A model generated the notes under the pieces. That model ran no database searches. It was not told the origin of the DNA and was given only the letters and a program-made list of their open reading frames with translations. DNA of 64,000 nt from Saccharina japonica (lineage: Eukaryota > Sar > Phaeophyceae > Laminariales > Laminariaceae). The stretch spans positions 225,707 through 289,706 of the forward strand of contig MEHQ01003349.1 in the NCBI GenBank assembly GCA_008828725.1, written 5' to 3'. This document shows positions 11,002 through 23,000 of this stretch, in pieces (the stretch's first letter is position 1; every line of letters starts with the position of its first letter). The position numbers were made by a program, and so were the translations under genes.

Positions 11002-14000
11002 GTGGGTACGCGTGCAAAAGTTATTTCGTATAACTGTGATATGTATGTATATCGTAGTCTAGCATTTGTATAACTGTGCTTAAAGGTAGATAATGCTTTA
11101 GACGTAATGCTGTCTGTAGTACCAGGTATGTCATCAAGGTGTTGCCACGTATCATGTATCCAGGCGTTATTATATTAGGCTGCCACATAAGTACTATTAA
11201 TACAGCAGGGGTATATTTAGTACTACAGCAGTATTGATAGTAGCGCAGGAAGAGAGAGGCCAGTTGCAAACCTGCACTGCTGTACATTGCCCTTTCCTTA
11301 CGCTGACACCCGCGGAACCCTTGCTGCAATGCCCACACGTTACTTTACGCTACATTGACGGCCTCAAAACCCTTACACTGTGGGCTACAATTTTAACAGA
11401 GCTCGAATTAAGAGAAACTCCGATTTAAGAGTGATCAAATGGCTTGGCACGGGCGTACTAAGAGCTACATAGTCGTACCCATTCCGGTTTAAGAGAAATA
11501 CCGGTGCCGATTTAAGAGAGGTCTACTATCCATAGGCGTTAAGTAACCCCTCTCTTATATCGTAGCCCCCCGCGTGTACTTCATTGTCCTTCCCTTAAGC
11601 TGACGTCCGCGGAACCCTTACTACTGCTGCTGTACATCGTCCGCACGTTACGCTCACGGCCTCAGAACCCTTACTACTGTACATTGTCCGCACGTTACCT
11701 TTTACGTTACGCTGACGGCGTCATGACCCTTGCTACGCTGGCCTTACCTTAGAAGCCTTACACGGGGCGCTACAGCTCGAATTAAGAGAAACACCTGTTC
11801 AAGAGAGATCCCAAGTGCCTTTGACACGGGCATACTAAAAGCTGCCTGGTGTATAATACCCATTCCGATTTATCCCCTTAATAACTGGTCCCACGTATTC
11901 GGGGCCAAACTACTTGGAATTAGTGTGGGATACGCTTTTCAGTTTTGAATGGGTTAAGATAATGTCTACTCTACCTGGCACACCCCTCTCTTAAATCGTA
12001 GCCCCCCCCCTGCGCACGTACTCAGAACCCTTACTACTACTGCTGCTGTATATTGTCCGCGCGTTACGCTGACGGCCTCAGAACCCTTACTACATGGTGG
12101 AGTTTAAGCCGGCTCTGGGGTGGGTGTTTCGCGATTACCTGAAGGACTACTCTCACTGGGCGTACGGCGATCTGGATGTTTTTTTTGGAGACCTGACGAA
12201 AGGGTGGTTGGAGCCCAGCGAAATGCGGGACTTCGACATCATCACGTACAGGTATGTAGGTGCTGCCGTGTTGTGCGTTTTCGTTCGTTCTTGTGCAATA
12301 GTTGTGCGTTCTTGTGCTCTCTTGTGTATGGTTGTGTGTACTCGCGGATTGTTGTGTATTGTTTGTGATTTGTTGTGTATTCTCGCTCGCACTATAATGA
12401 GGGAACATGCTGTACATACTGCTGTATTATTAGTTGTAATCAAAACCAAATATGGTGTGTGAACATGGGGGAATACATGTTTTTTTTTTTTTGTTTGGCT
12501 CCATTGTGGGTCCTAATCACTTCTTACTGCATATGCCCACCCGGAATAGACGATTTGTAAGACCGCACCTGGCATAGTTTTTGGTCACTACACTTACGAT
12601 AAAGACAACAGGGTTAAGGAGGCCCGGCCCGCCTTCGGCGATTGACTTGCCTCTCTTTTTATTTTTATTTTCCTCATCTGTCTTTCGTGCACCTATATAC
12701 CTGTGTCTGTTTTTCGTGGTCCGTTTCTTATGCTGCAGTTTCGGAGACCAACAACGCGCCTACCTACGGGGACAGCTGACCGTGCACAAGAGCATACCGA
12801 AGGTCAACCATATTTGGCGAAATTGTCCGCATCTGTCGAATTATCTGCAACGTATCGAGGTGAGGCTGGCTGCATGGGGCGCTTGAAAAGTTTCACGTTG
12901 AGATTGCGCCACTCGAAAGGTTGACCCCGACGGCAGGAGAAACGAGGGGTTTCCATCAACGGCGTTTCGTTTATTTTTATCTGCCGGAGCTGTCGCCTAC
13001 TGTCTTTGTTGTACTGGTTGTATTCGTTTTCGTTTTTGTTTTTATTTTTGTCGTCTCTGTCTTGTAGCTGTCTCCTACTGCTGTCGTCGTTGCATTCGTT
13101 TTTTCTATTCGTTGTGTATTTTCTGCCTCGCCTTTTGCCTCGCCATACCTTGCCATGCCTTTGCCACGCCTTGTCGATCGGAGCTGCTTTGTTCTGTCGT
13201 CAGTGTGTGTATTCGATGTCGTGTCATCTACCGTCTCTGTCGGCGATGCCTTGTGTCGTCAAACGTCGTTGTTCTTCGCCGTTTTTTGTTTCGTGTACCG
13301 CTTCCATCGGAGCGGCCTTCTGTTGTCCTCAAATGTCGTTGTCGTCGTTGCTTTGTTGTGCATGCTGACCGCTCGTCGTCGAAATGAGCAATTCGGCCCG
13401 GTCGAGTCTAAAGCGTGTCGTGTCACTGCAGCTCTCCCTACGTACGAGCACCGCGCTTTTTGGGTTTTCGCGAGATCGGTCGGTAGGAGTACCGTTTTGC
13501 TTGAATGTTGTCCGTGTCTTGGTCCCTGCAGCTGTTCCTACGAGTACCGCGCTGGCTTTTTGCGAAGGCCGCCGTCCGTATGAGTACATATATTATCATA
13601 CAGCGCAGTGCTGGTTTTTACGAGATGGTGTTGGTTTGCATGCGAGAGCTGTCAATGCCAGTAGTATTAATAGCGATCTGACTTTTCCGAGCGCTGTCCT
13701 TACAGGAAGCCAGCCCTCCATAGCTTGATTTTTCTGACCCGGTTGCTTGTGTTGGCCGATTGTTCGCTGCTTGTTTTCGTCTGCCTCTGCCGGCTGGTTC
13801 GATGATGGATGATCGATGATGGGTGGTGGATGATGGATGATGGTCTCAGAGAACGATCGAGTCGAAGCGATACAGCCTAGAGAGCGCGGAAGGATGCTAC
13901 AGCATGGCGCTCATGTACACTGCAGACGTCAAGGCCAAATATGCCGTGAAGGTAAGCTCTTCTGAGTGCACGCGCCGGTTGGTTGGTTGTGATGACACCA

Positions 14001-17000
14001 ACGATGGCTGTGGTCATGGCACCAATGGTTGGGGTTACCCAAAGGTTGCGCTGACACCAATTATTGTGGTGACACTAATGATTGTGGCGGTGGCACCAAT
14101 GGTTGGGGTGACACCAATGGTTGTGATGACGCAATTGTTGTGGTGGCACCAATGGTTATAGGGGCACTAATGGTTGGGGTTACGCCTACGATGGTTGTGG
14201 TAGCACCAGTGGTTTTGATGGCCCCAATGGTTGTGGTAGCACCGATGTTGTGCTGGCACCAATGGTTGTGATGACTCCAATAGTTGTGATGACTCAAATG
14301 GTTGTGATGGTGGCACCGATGGTTGTAACGACACCCATGGTTGTGGTGGTACCAATGGTTGTAAATGCACCAATGGTTGTGATGACATCGATGTTTGCGG
14401 TGACGCCAATGGTTAGGTGGCTGATGGTTGCGTTGACGCCAATGGTTATGACTCCAATAGTTGTGATGACACCAATGGTCGTGGTAGCACTGATGGCACT
14501 AATAGTTGTGGTGGTGGCATCAATGGTTGATATTTTACCGATGGTTGTGATGACGCCAATGGTTGTGGTGACACCAATTGTTGTGGTGACACCAGTGAGT
14601 GCGGTGATATCAGGCAATGGAGGATGGGTCGACGGCCGAGCAAGTGGCGTGCATTCACGAGCGTCACGACGGTTGTATAGAGCCTGACCCAACTTCAACA
14701 GAATGGTTGAAATATGAAACGTACTTGACGGTAAATCCCAACCCCGGCCGCCCGAGAAATTTATCAGAATGAACACGTTGTGAAGAGTTAGTGTGAGATA
14801 TCAACCATTTCGTCGAAGCTGGCGCCAGTCGTAAACACTGCAAGGATTCTGCGATTGACGTCGCTTCTTAAATGAAAGCGATCCCAACACCACTGGCAAA
14901 CGGAAGATATACGTAGAAGCCTTGCTTGATGTGAAGCAAGGCTTGCGTGCAATGCTATCGTACACGTTTCCATTTATTAGCTGGCAGTCGATTAACGAGC
15001 GCCCAAATGTTAGAGGTGTCTCTATTAGGAGTAGGAACGGTGCTCCGTCTCGAAAGGGATGTGTGGTCAATGGTCAAACGACTAAGGAAATCAACAAATG
15101 AGTACGCCCCCCCCCCCCCCCCCCCCCCCGAACGCCTTCGTTTTGCGTTGGGCAGGTTTTCACGGACATGCCAGGCGGGGGGGAAGTCGGGCGGGAGGAG
15201 GTGGTGATCTCTGGGAATGCGATGGTCCAGCGTTGTCCTCGGCAAGAAGGCAGGAGGGGGGATGGTGTCGAACCAGACTACGGCAAGATGCAGGTAAATA
15301 TCTAGTCTCTTACTATTAATAGGGTATAGCAACCTAAAAAGTGACAATGGCGGTCTACTTCAGGTATTGGGACCCGGGGTAGAGCCATCTAAAAAACGAC
15401 AGGTGCGGTCTACTTCAGGTATTGAGGCCCGGGGTATAGCGACCTAAAAAGCGACAAGTGCGGTGTTATTCGACTTTCTAGGAAGAGCGCGCAGCAGACA
15501 GGTCACACGATCTAGATCGTGATCTACGTATATAATCTAGATCCTAACCTGCCGTTAAGATATGTTGTGTTAATATATGTTTTGTTAAGATATTTTGTGT
15601 TAAGATATGTTGTGCAGGATCTGTCTAAGTACAGATCCAACCTATAGATAGGAAACAATGTCCTAGATTTTCCAGATTCGCGCGGCTCGTCGAGTCGCAT
15701 TAAGGATGAGCTGCATCCTTCTACGAACCGCATGTGAGGCTATGCGGCGCCCACCCTAAGGCAACATGAGCTAGCTCATACTGATACAGTACAAGAGAGT
15801 ATCATCATCATCATCACCAGCACCAGCACCATCGTCATCATTCTGCTGCGCGCGGGTGGTACGCCTCCTTACGTTGGTTGCACTGTCGGGCGCACCCTCT
15901 ACCCCCTGCCCTAACAGCCCGGGCTGACTAGTAGTGTGCCCTACGCTGTAATCGTCGCTTCTTTATTTTCTTGATAAAATATTTTATTTTGTCCCTCTTT
16001 AGGGGATTAAGGTCACCTATTGCACTGCTTTCCTCCCCTCCTCCTACTTCTGGGTCGTTGGAGCATTCCCTTTTTTTTTCGGATAATGATGAGTACCTGA
16101 TCGCTCTTGTCAACCAATCAAATGCACCCACGGTTTTGGCGACAAATTACTTGCAGTTAGTGTGGCATGATTTTTGCGGTATGTAGTAAAAAAAAAGGCC
16201 ACCAAAGACAGGATCGAATTGTGAAATCAGATGGATGTTGGCGTTCGCTTTTGCTTTCGCTGTCGCTTTTTTTTTTGTTTACCAGGTTGAAGAAGGTCCG
16301 TGGATGCCCGTGGAAGTGGAGGACGCGGACGTATATTGCGAATACTGGATCAACCCCAAGTTCCAAACGTGCCTGCGCCTGAACTCGAAGAAGCACCACA
16401 CCAACGTGTTCCTAATCGAGGGGAAATACTACGAAAGAGGTGCGGCGTTTGCCGCTGCATATGCAGACGCTTGAGGCTTTCATCCTTGCGAGCCGGTTTT
16501 ATTGCTCATGTGTGGGTGTTTTTTTCCAGCGGGCGTAAATCTGCCCGCTCAAGCGAACTTCTCGGACGTGTCCGCATAAAATGATGCTGTTTCGGATGAG
16601 GTAGGGTTTTGTCACGAAGCTGTAAGGCATTCGTTCCCGACGGTGAGAGCTTATTTTTGGCTTCGGCTAAAACGGCGGCCACCACTCCGACCCGGAACTC
16701 TAACCCTAACCCTAACCCGGGCCCAAACGAGAGGCATGCCTGGTTGGTGTGCCACCTGGGCGTTGTGCTTGGAAATACTTTATTTTCAGTGCGGGCACAT
16801 CCAAGGAAGTTCGCCTGAGCGGGCAGATCTACGCGAACTCTGTTTTGTCTTGCCAACCTTATATGATGCCGTACATATCGTTGACTTCGCGCAAAGCGGT
16901 GCGATTATTTTCCAGCCCTCGATTTTTCCAGAACGGAATGGCCACCAATACCGAACAGGGTGTTTTCGGAAATTTCTGACGTTGAGTTCGCACGGGGGTG

Positions 17001-20000
17001 GTGTGTGATGATGTTTTCAGCGCTCGATTTTTCCAAAACGGGAAATATAGGTTTTGCCAATACCGAATAAGGCGTTTTTTTCGGAAAAAATCTGGTTGTC
17101 GAGCGAGAGCCTTCCGAGAAAAATGTGAATGCTCGACTTTTTAGCACCCTTTGCTGTTGACGGGAAATTGAGCGCTGAAAAACGATACGTAGCACCCCCG
17201 TGTGGGCTCACCCAACGCTCTTTAACGTTAGTAAGGACAAGGTTACCCCAAAGGTCCTTCCATTGTAGTCCTTCCATACGAGGTACCTGGTATGTCATAC
17301 CAGCACGCGTGCGGCGCGGACTTTTCTGCCTTCGACGGGGGTTGGCTTTTGTCGTTTGCCTCTTGTCGTGTGCTGTTTCGCGCACCGGCCGGCTGGCGTC
17401 TGGTGGTGCGGCCTGGGGTAAACACGCCTATGTTCGCTTTTTTTTTTTTTTGTGTGCGGACTTTGGGCAGCTTTCGTCAACCTGTGGAAAGACAAAGTGG
17501 AGGGCGGCTGCAGCATGGGCGCCTTCCACCACTTTCAGGTCAGTGCGGGTACAGCGGCTACCCCGACTTAACCCTTACAGGACTGTATAGGACTGGAGTC
17601 CCGTTTTGGGGACAAATTACTTAGAATTAGAGTGGTTTGTCCCCAAAACGGGACTGCAGTCCTAAACGTGTTAAGAGAGGGTACTCTATGTAAGAGAATG
17701 GTACAGATACGAGCGGTCAAATCGGCTGGACCCGCCTATACTTAACCTATATATATATTTCCCACTGTGGATAAGAGAGAAGGCTAGTGAAGAGAGCTGT
17801 TTTCGGCCTGTACCACACCTCACCTCTCTTAAATAGGGGTACCCACTGTAGTTGTGTGTGTGTGCGTTTTTTTTTCTGCTGTTGGAGGGAGGAAACTTCA
17901 AGGTCAGGTGGATTATTGTTGTTTTTCTCTCTGGGACGTCGCGAGGGGGGGGAGTTCCACCGGGTTGGCATGCTTTACCGACGGCATTGGTATGTATATA
18001 TATATACGCATGTCCTCACCTGCGATTGACATGGTACCGACGGCATTGACTGGCGGTATGTATCCGCGAATGAAGCTCAAAGCGCCTCGCGTCCTTAGTC
18101 CTTAATCTAATGCTGCAGCAGTGACAGCAGTATAATGTTTTGTCGTATTCTGTTAGTACTTACACAGCAGCTAGTGGCAGCAGTATCATGCTTTCTCGTG
18201 GTTTGTTTGTGTGCTTTGTGAAACCAGAGATCCTACATACAGCAGTGTAGTGGTATTGTGGACAAAGTGAAGCCGGAGATTGTCGCCGTCCGACGGAAAA
18301 TCTCCGTTGTTTTTTCTTTCTTTTTTTCTGCCTTTCACCAGCACATGCTGTAGTCGACGAGGCAAGAAAGGGTTCCAGTATTATACGTACGTACGCGATA
18401 AGAGTCCATGTCACGAACCGCAGTGGAGAGGGGAGATACGAGCCTACTGTGTGACCCCGGACCTGAGTTACGACTAGGAGTGAGAGAGATACGACTAGGA
18501 CGGAGAGGGAAAAGGAGGGCGAAGATAACACCTTGAGATGGAAAAAAAAACACAAATATGATGAAATAAAACACAGCAGTTGACAACAGTTCCAGTTCCG
18601 TCAGCGTGAGTTTCCTTGCGAGAGCTATCATACCCTATCGCCTTACCCCCTCACCACCCGCGCGTTTGGAGCGAAGCGCTTGGAATCAAGAATGTGGAAT
18701 GTTCTGATCATATGTATCATGTATATGTTCAGGGGAGCTTAGGGCCCGTTTTAACGAAGAAAAAAAAAACAATTTGGAAAAAAAAAAAATCAAATCCGCT
18801 TTTCATTGGTCAACACGCGCACCAGCACCAAAGATTAGGATCTTGGGGGGTGCTGGTGCGTGTGTTGACCAATGAAAAGCGATATATATATATATTTCCC
18901 AAATTGAATTTATTTTATACTCGTTAATATGGGCCCTTATGGAGGGCTTCGATGTTTGTCTCTCTTGAAACGGATCAAAACGTCGCCCAATAAGAATCTG
19001 AAATGTTTTGGTCATATAACACTTCGTACATATATATGTACAGGAGAGCGAGCTCGTGGAGGGTTTCGCTGTTTTGTCTCTCCTAACGTTGGTCGAATTC
19101 GTCCCCCAATTTTCGCGAATAGAAGCTGACTTTTGGCTGCTGTGCAAAGGCATCTCACACCGTTGTTATCGTTTTAACTTACAACTTGACCCGCGTTCCC
19201 TCAGGACTTCAAAGCGAGCTATAGTGCCTGGAACACCCGACCACCAATGCCTCCGGTGCACAGAGGCATGGTGGCGGGCAAAGGCGGGCTGGTGCCCCTG
19301 CCGAACGGGGACTGGAGAGCGATGGCCTCCGACCCAAAGACGCCTCCCCCCGAGGTGCGTCGGCCTATTACTGTTGGCGCTACTACTGTATGTAGACCGA
19401 CCACGTTTTTTCTTATTTTTTTTTTAATTCTTCTATCCCATTTATCATCTTCGCACTTGTGTCTTTCTCCCTCCCTAGTCGTAACTCAGATCCGGGGTCA
19501 CAAAGTAGGCTCCTCTCCCTCCTCACCCACTACGAGTTTTTTTTTTTTTTTTTTTTTTTTGTGACATACATCAATCCATTCGACGCTTGTCATCCACTTG
19601 CAAGAAAATACGCCGCACAACCGGTTCCTAGTAGGGTGCAGCTCACCCTTCATGCGACTCGCCGAAAGCCTAACTAACGGCGCTTCGCAAAGCTTGTGCA
19701 AGAAATGTCCGCCCGGTTGGTTGGTGGAAACCCGACGTTGTTCCGTCCCGGAATTGTAGTGAGTGATGCGAGGTGTCTATGGTCAGTACGACTACGGCCT
19801 TGCATGGCATGAGTTTTTGCCCCTTCCTCGCCTTGAAGCTCTGTTGATGTGTTACCGTTGGCGCTTGTCGAAACCGCCGACGGCTCTCTTTTTACGAGCG
19901 TCACCCCCCTTTTCCTTCAAGGATAACGCCTGCCGCCGCACAACCTGTCTCTGCTGACGAAACGCGTGACCACCGCCCCCCTTGATCCCGCCGTGACCCC

Positions 20001-23000
20001 ACCGTGACCCCGAAACCTGGCAGAACCGAGATCGCTTCACCCACCGCTATTGCCTGCGGTGGGAGGCTATCCTAGGGAAGCCGAAGGGGGGCATCCCGTG
20101 CGAGGTTAATGTGACCCCAAGGGACGCCATGAGGACGCTGTACGATTCCAGGCATGCTGGATATAAGGAGGGGTTTATGCAGGGGGGGTCGGCGGTGACT
20201 CTGGGGGGGGTGGGGCTGGTGGATGATTTGGTCGGGCTCCTGCACAGCTGCCGGGAGTGGGAAGGGCCAAAGGTGCGGGCTGAGGACGGAAGAGGGGGGG
20301 GGGGGCTGGGGGGGGGTTTGGGGGGGGGGGTTTGGGGGGGGGGGTTTGGGGGGGGGGGTTTGGGGGGGGGGGTTTGGGGGGGGGGGTTTGGGGGGGGGGG
20401 TTTGGGGGGGGGGGTTTGGGGGGGGGGGTTTGGGGGGGGGGGTTTGGGGGGGGGGGTTTGGGGGGGGGGGTTTGGGGGGGGGGGTTTGGGGGGGGGGGTT
20501 TGGGGGGGGGGGTTTGGGGGGGGGGGTTTGGGGGGGGGGGTTTGGGGGGTTGTTGGGGGGGGGGCGGGGGGGGTGGGGTGGGGGGGGGGGGGCTGGGGGT
20601 GGTTTTGGTGGAGTGGGTTTGAGGAGTTAGTAGAGAGTGGGCAGGCGTGCTCTGAGGGGGGTATCACTTTTTAGGGTTGTTTCTGACTGGCTACGTATTG
20701 CTGACTATTACAGACTATTACTGACTATTGCTAACTATTGCTGACGATTGTTGAGTACTGACTATCACTGACTATTTCTGACTTGTGACTGACTGTAAAT
20801 GGCTAGTACTGACTATTACTGACTAGTACTGACTGTTAGTGACTATTGCTGACTATTACTGACTATTGCGGACTATTACTGACTAGTACTGACTGTTACA
20901 GACTTTTACAGACTGTTACAGACTATTACTGACTATTACTGTCCCTTACTGACTATTACTCACTACTACTGACTACTACTTACTACTATTGACTATTACT
21001 GACTATTAATGACGATAAGTGTATTCCCCAGCTGAGGAATTGTCAATATCGCCAGGATATCGTCTCTGATTTTCGCTAGTTTTCGCTAAGAAAATACTTG
21101 AGGCATGGCATTATTGCTCATTGAGTTGCACTCTCCGTTTTCTCGAGGTCATATTTGGACTTACTAATAATATAGAGCTCCTCAGGTGCACCTCTATCGG
21201 AGCATGCATTTGGGTTGCTCAGGTGCAAACAGTTCGTATAGGGTTGCTCAGGTGCTGCTCTCGATAGATGACCATCGCTGGCGGGAATGACAACGACCAT
21301 TATTGTCAGGAATGACGGTCGTTTGTTGGCAGGAGTGATCCGCACCGTATATATACCCGTGCAAGCGGAGGAGGAACGTGAGCGATTGAGCGCTATGTTA
21401 CCTCTTTTGGCGTTGCAGCGTGCAAAGTACCGACCGCTCTGGGCGCAATCATAAAGGACCGTGTAGGTAGTAATATGAAGACCAAAACGGTCCCTACATT
21501 TCCGCCCAGCTTGGTGTGTACCCGTTAGGCGCGGCCACCGACATTCCATGCGAGGGTCTATGGTCATACGACTACGGCCGTGCACGACGTGAGTAACCCC
21601 CCTCCCAAGTCCACCTCAGAGGCGGTTCTTAGCAGGATGCAGCTCACCCTCCATGCGACTCGCCCAATACCTCACGGCGCTTCGCGCTTGGTGCAAGCAA
21701 TGTCTGCCTGGTTGGTGAAAACCCAACGTGCTCCGTCCCGGCATTGTAGGGATGCGAGGGTCTATGGTCATACGACTGTGGCCGTGCACGACATGAGTAT
21801 ACCCCCCCTCCTCCCTGTCATTTATTGGACGCTGTCATTCATATGCAAGAAAGACGGACTCAAAAACGGTTTTTGGTAGGATGCAGCTCACCCTCCTCCG
21901 TGCGACTCGCCGAACGCCTCACGGCGCTTCGCGTTTGGTGGAGAGCAAGTAATGTCTGCAGGGGCGGTGAAAAGCTGACGTGGTCCGTGCTGGCGTTGTT
22001 TCTATTGATGCGAGGGTCTATGTATGGTCATACGACGACGGCCATGCATGACATGAGTACACCCCCCCCCTCCCCGTTCTCTTTCTCCGTTTGCCTGCCA
22101 GGTTATTGTTCTTTTGATGCGTGATTCAGAGACGAAGAGGGTCGAGGACATGCTCCGCGCGGAGAAGCAGGAAAAGGGTGGGAAGCTAGATGACGCGATG
22201 ATTGTGGCGTTTGTGCTGCCAGACGTGGGGAACGAGGAAGTGCTCGAAGGCGAAGTGCCGCGGAAGACGCTCCTCAACGCCGTCGGCGACTTGTGCCAGA
22301 CCAGGTGAGGGCCCTCTCCGTCTGCCTGTCGGTCGTGTTGCTACAGTTCATCTGTCAGTTTACACATGGGACAGATCAGACAGATGATCCATTTCCACAG
22401 TTGATGATGTAGATGAGATTAGAGGAGATAGACTCCTGGTCTGTATGATCTATATGATCTGTATGATCTGTATGATCTGCATGATCTGTATGATCTGTAT
22501 GATCTGTATGGTCTGTATGATCTGTATGATCTAGCTCATGTTTTAGGGTGGGAGCTGTATAATCTGCATGATCTAGGACATGTTTCCTGGGTTGGATCTG
22601 TACTTTACAGATCCTGCACAGCATACCGTAACGGCAGGTTAGGATCTACTGTTGATGTATCTGATCTATCTTTAGATGATCTAGATCGTTCGACGTGCGC
22701 TACAGTTCGGTACGTAGCTGCCCCCCCCCGTTGACGGCGAGGTTTGTCGCGGCCGTAATCTCGTGGCAGGTGATACCGGGCTACCGTTTCACGCCGCCAT
22801 TCATACCTGGTATGCACACTATGCAAGAAAGTACGCACAAGTTGCCCAAGTCCGCCTCACAAGCAGTTCTTACTACAGTAGGATGCAGTTCTCACCCTTC
22901 ATGCGACTCGCCGAGCACCTCACGGCGCTTCGCGCTTGGTGCGAGCAATGTCTGTCTTGGTCGATGAAAACCGGACGTGCTCCGTCCCGGCATTGTATAT

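Noticed and set aside
14250..14687. Val/Met-Pro repeat protein
   Set aside because: Translation of the GGTTGTGATGACACCAAT minisatellite in an intron.
20047..20674. Gly-rich (plus) and Pro-rich (minus) open frames
   Set aside because: They come from the G10-TTT array; only 20024-20272 is coding, in the gene A frame.
22438..22530. CRISPR-like array of short repeats
   Set aside because: Units are contiguous 9-mers with no spacers, in a eukaryotic intron.
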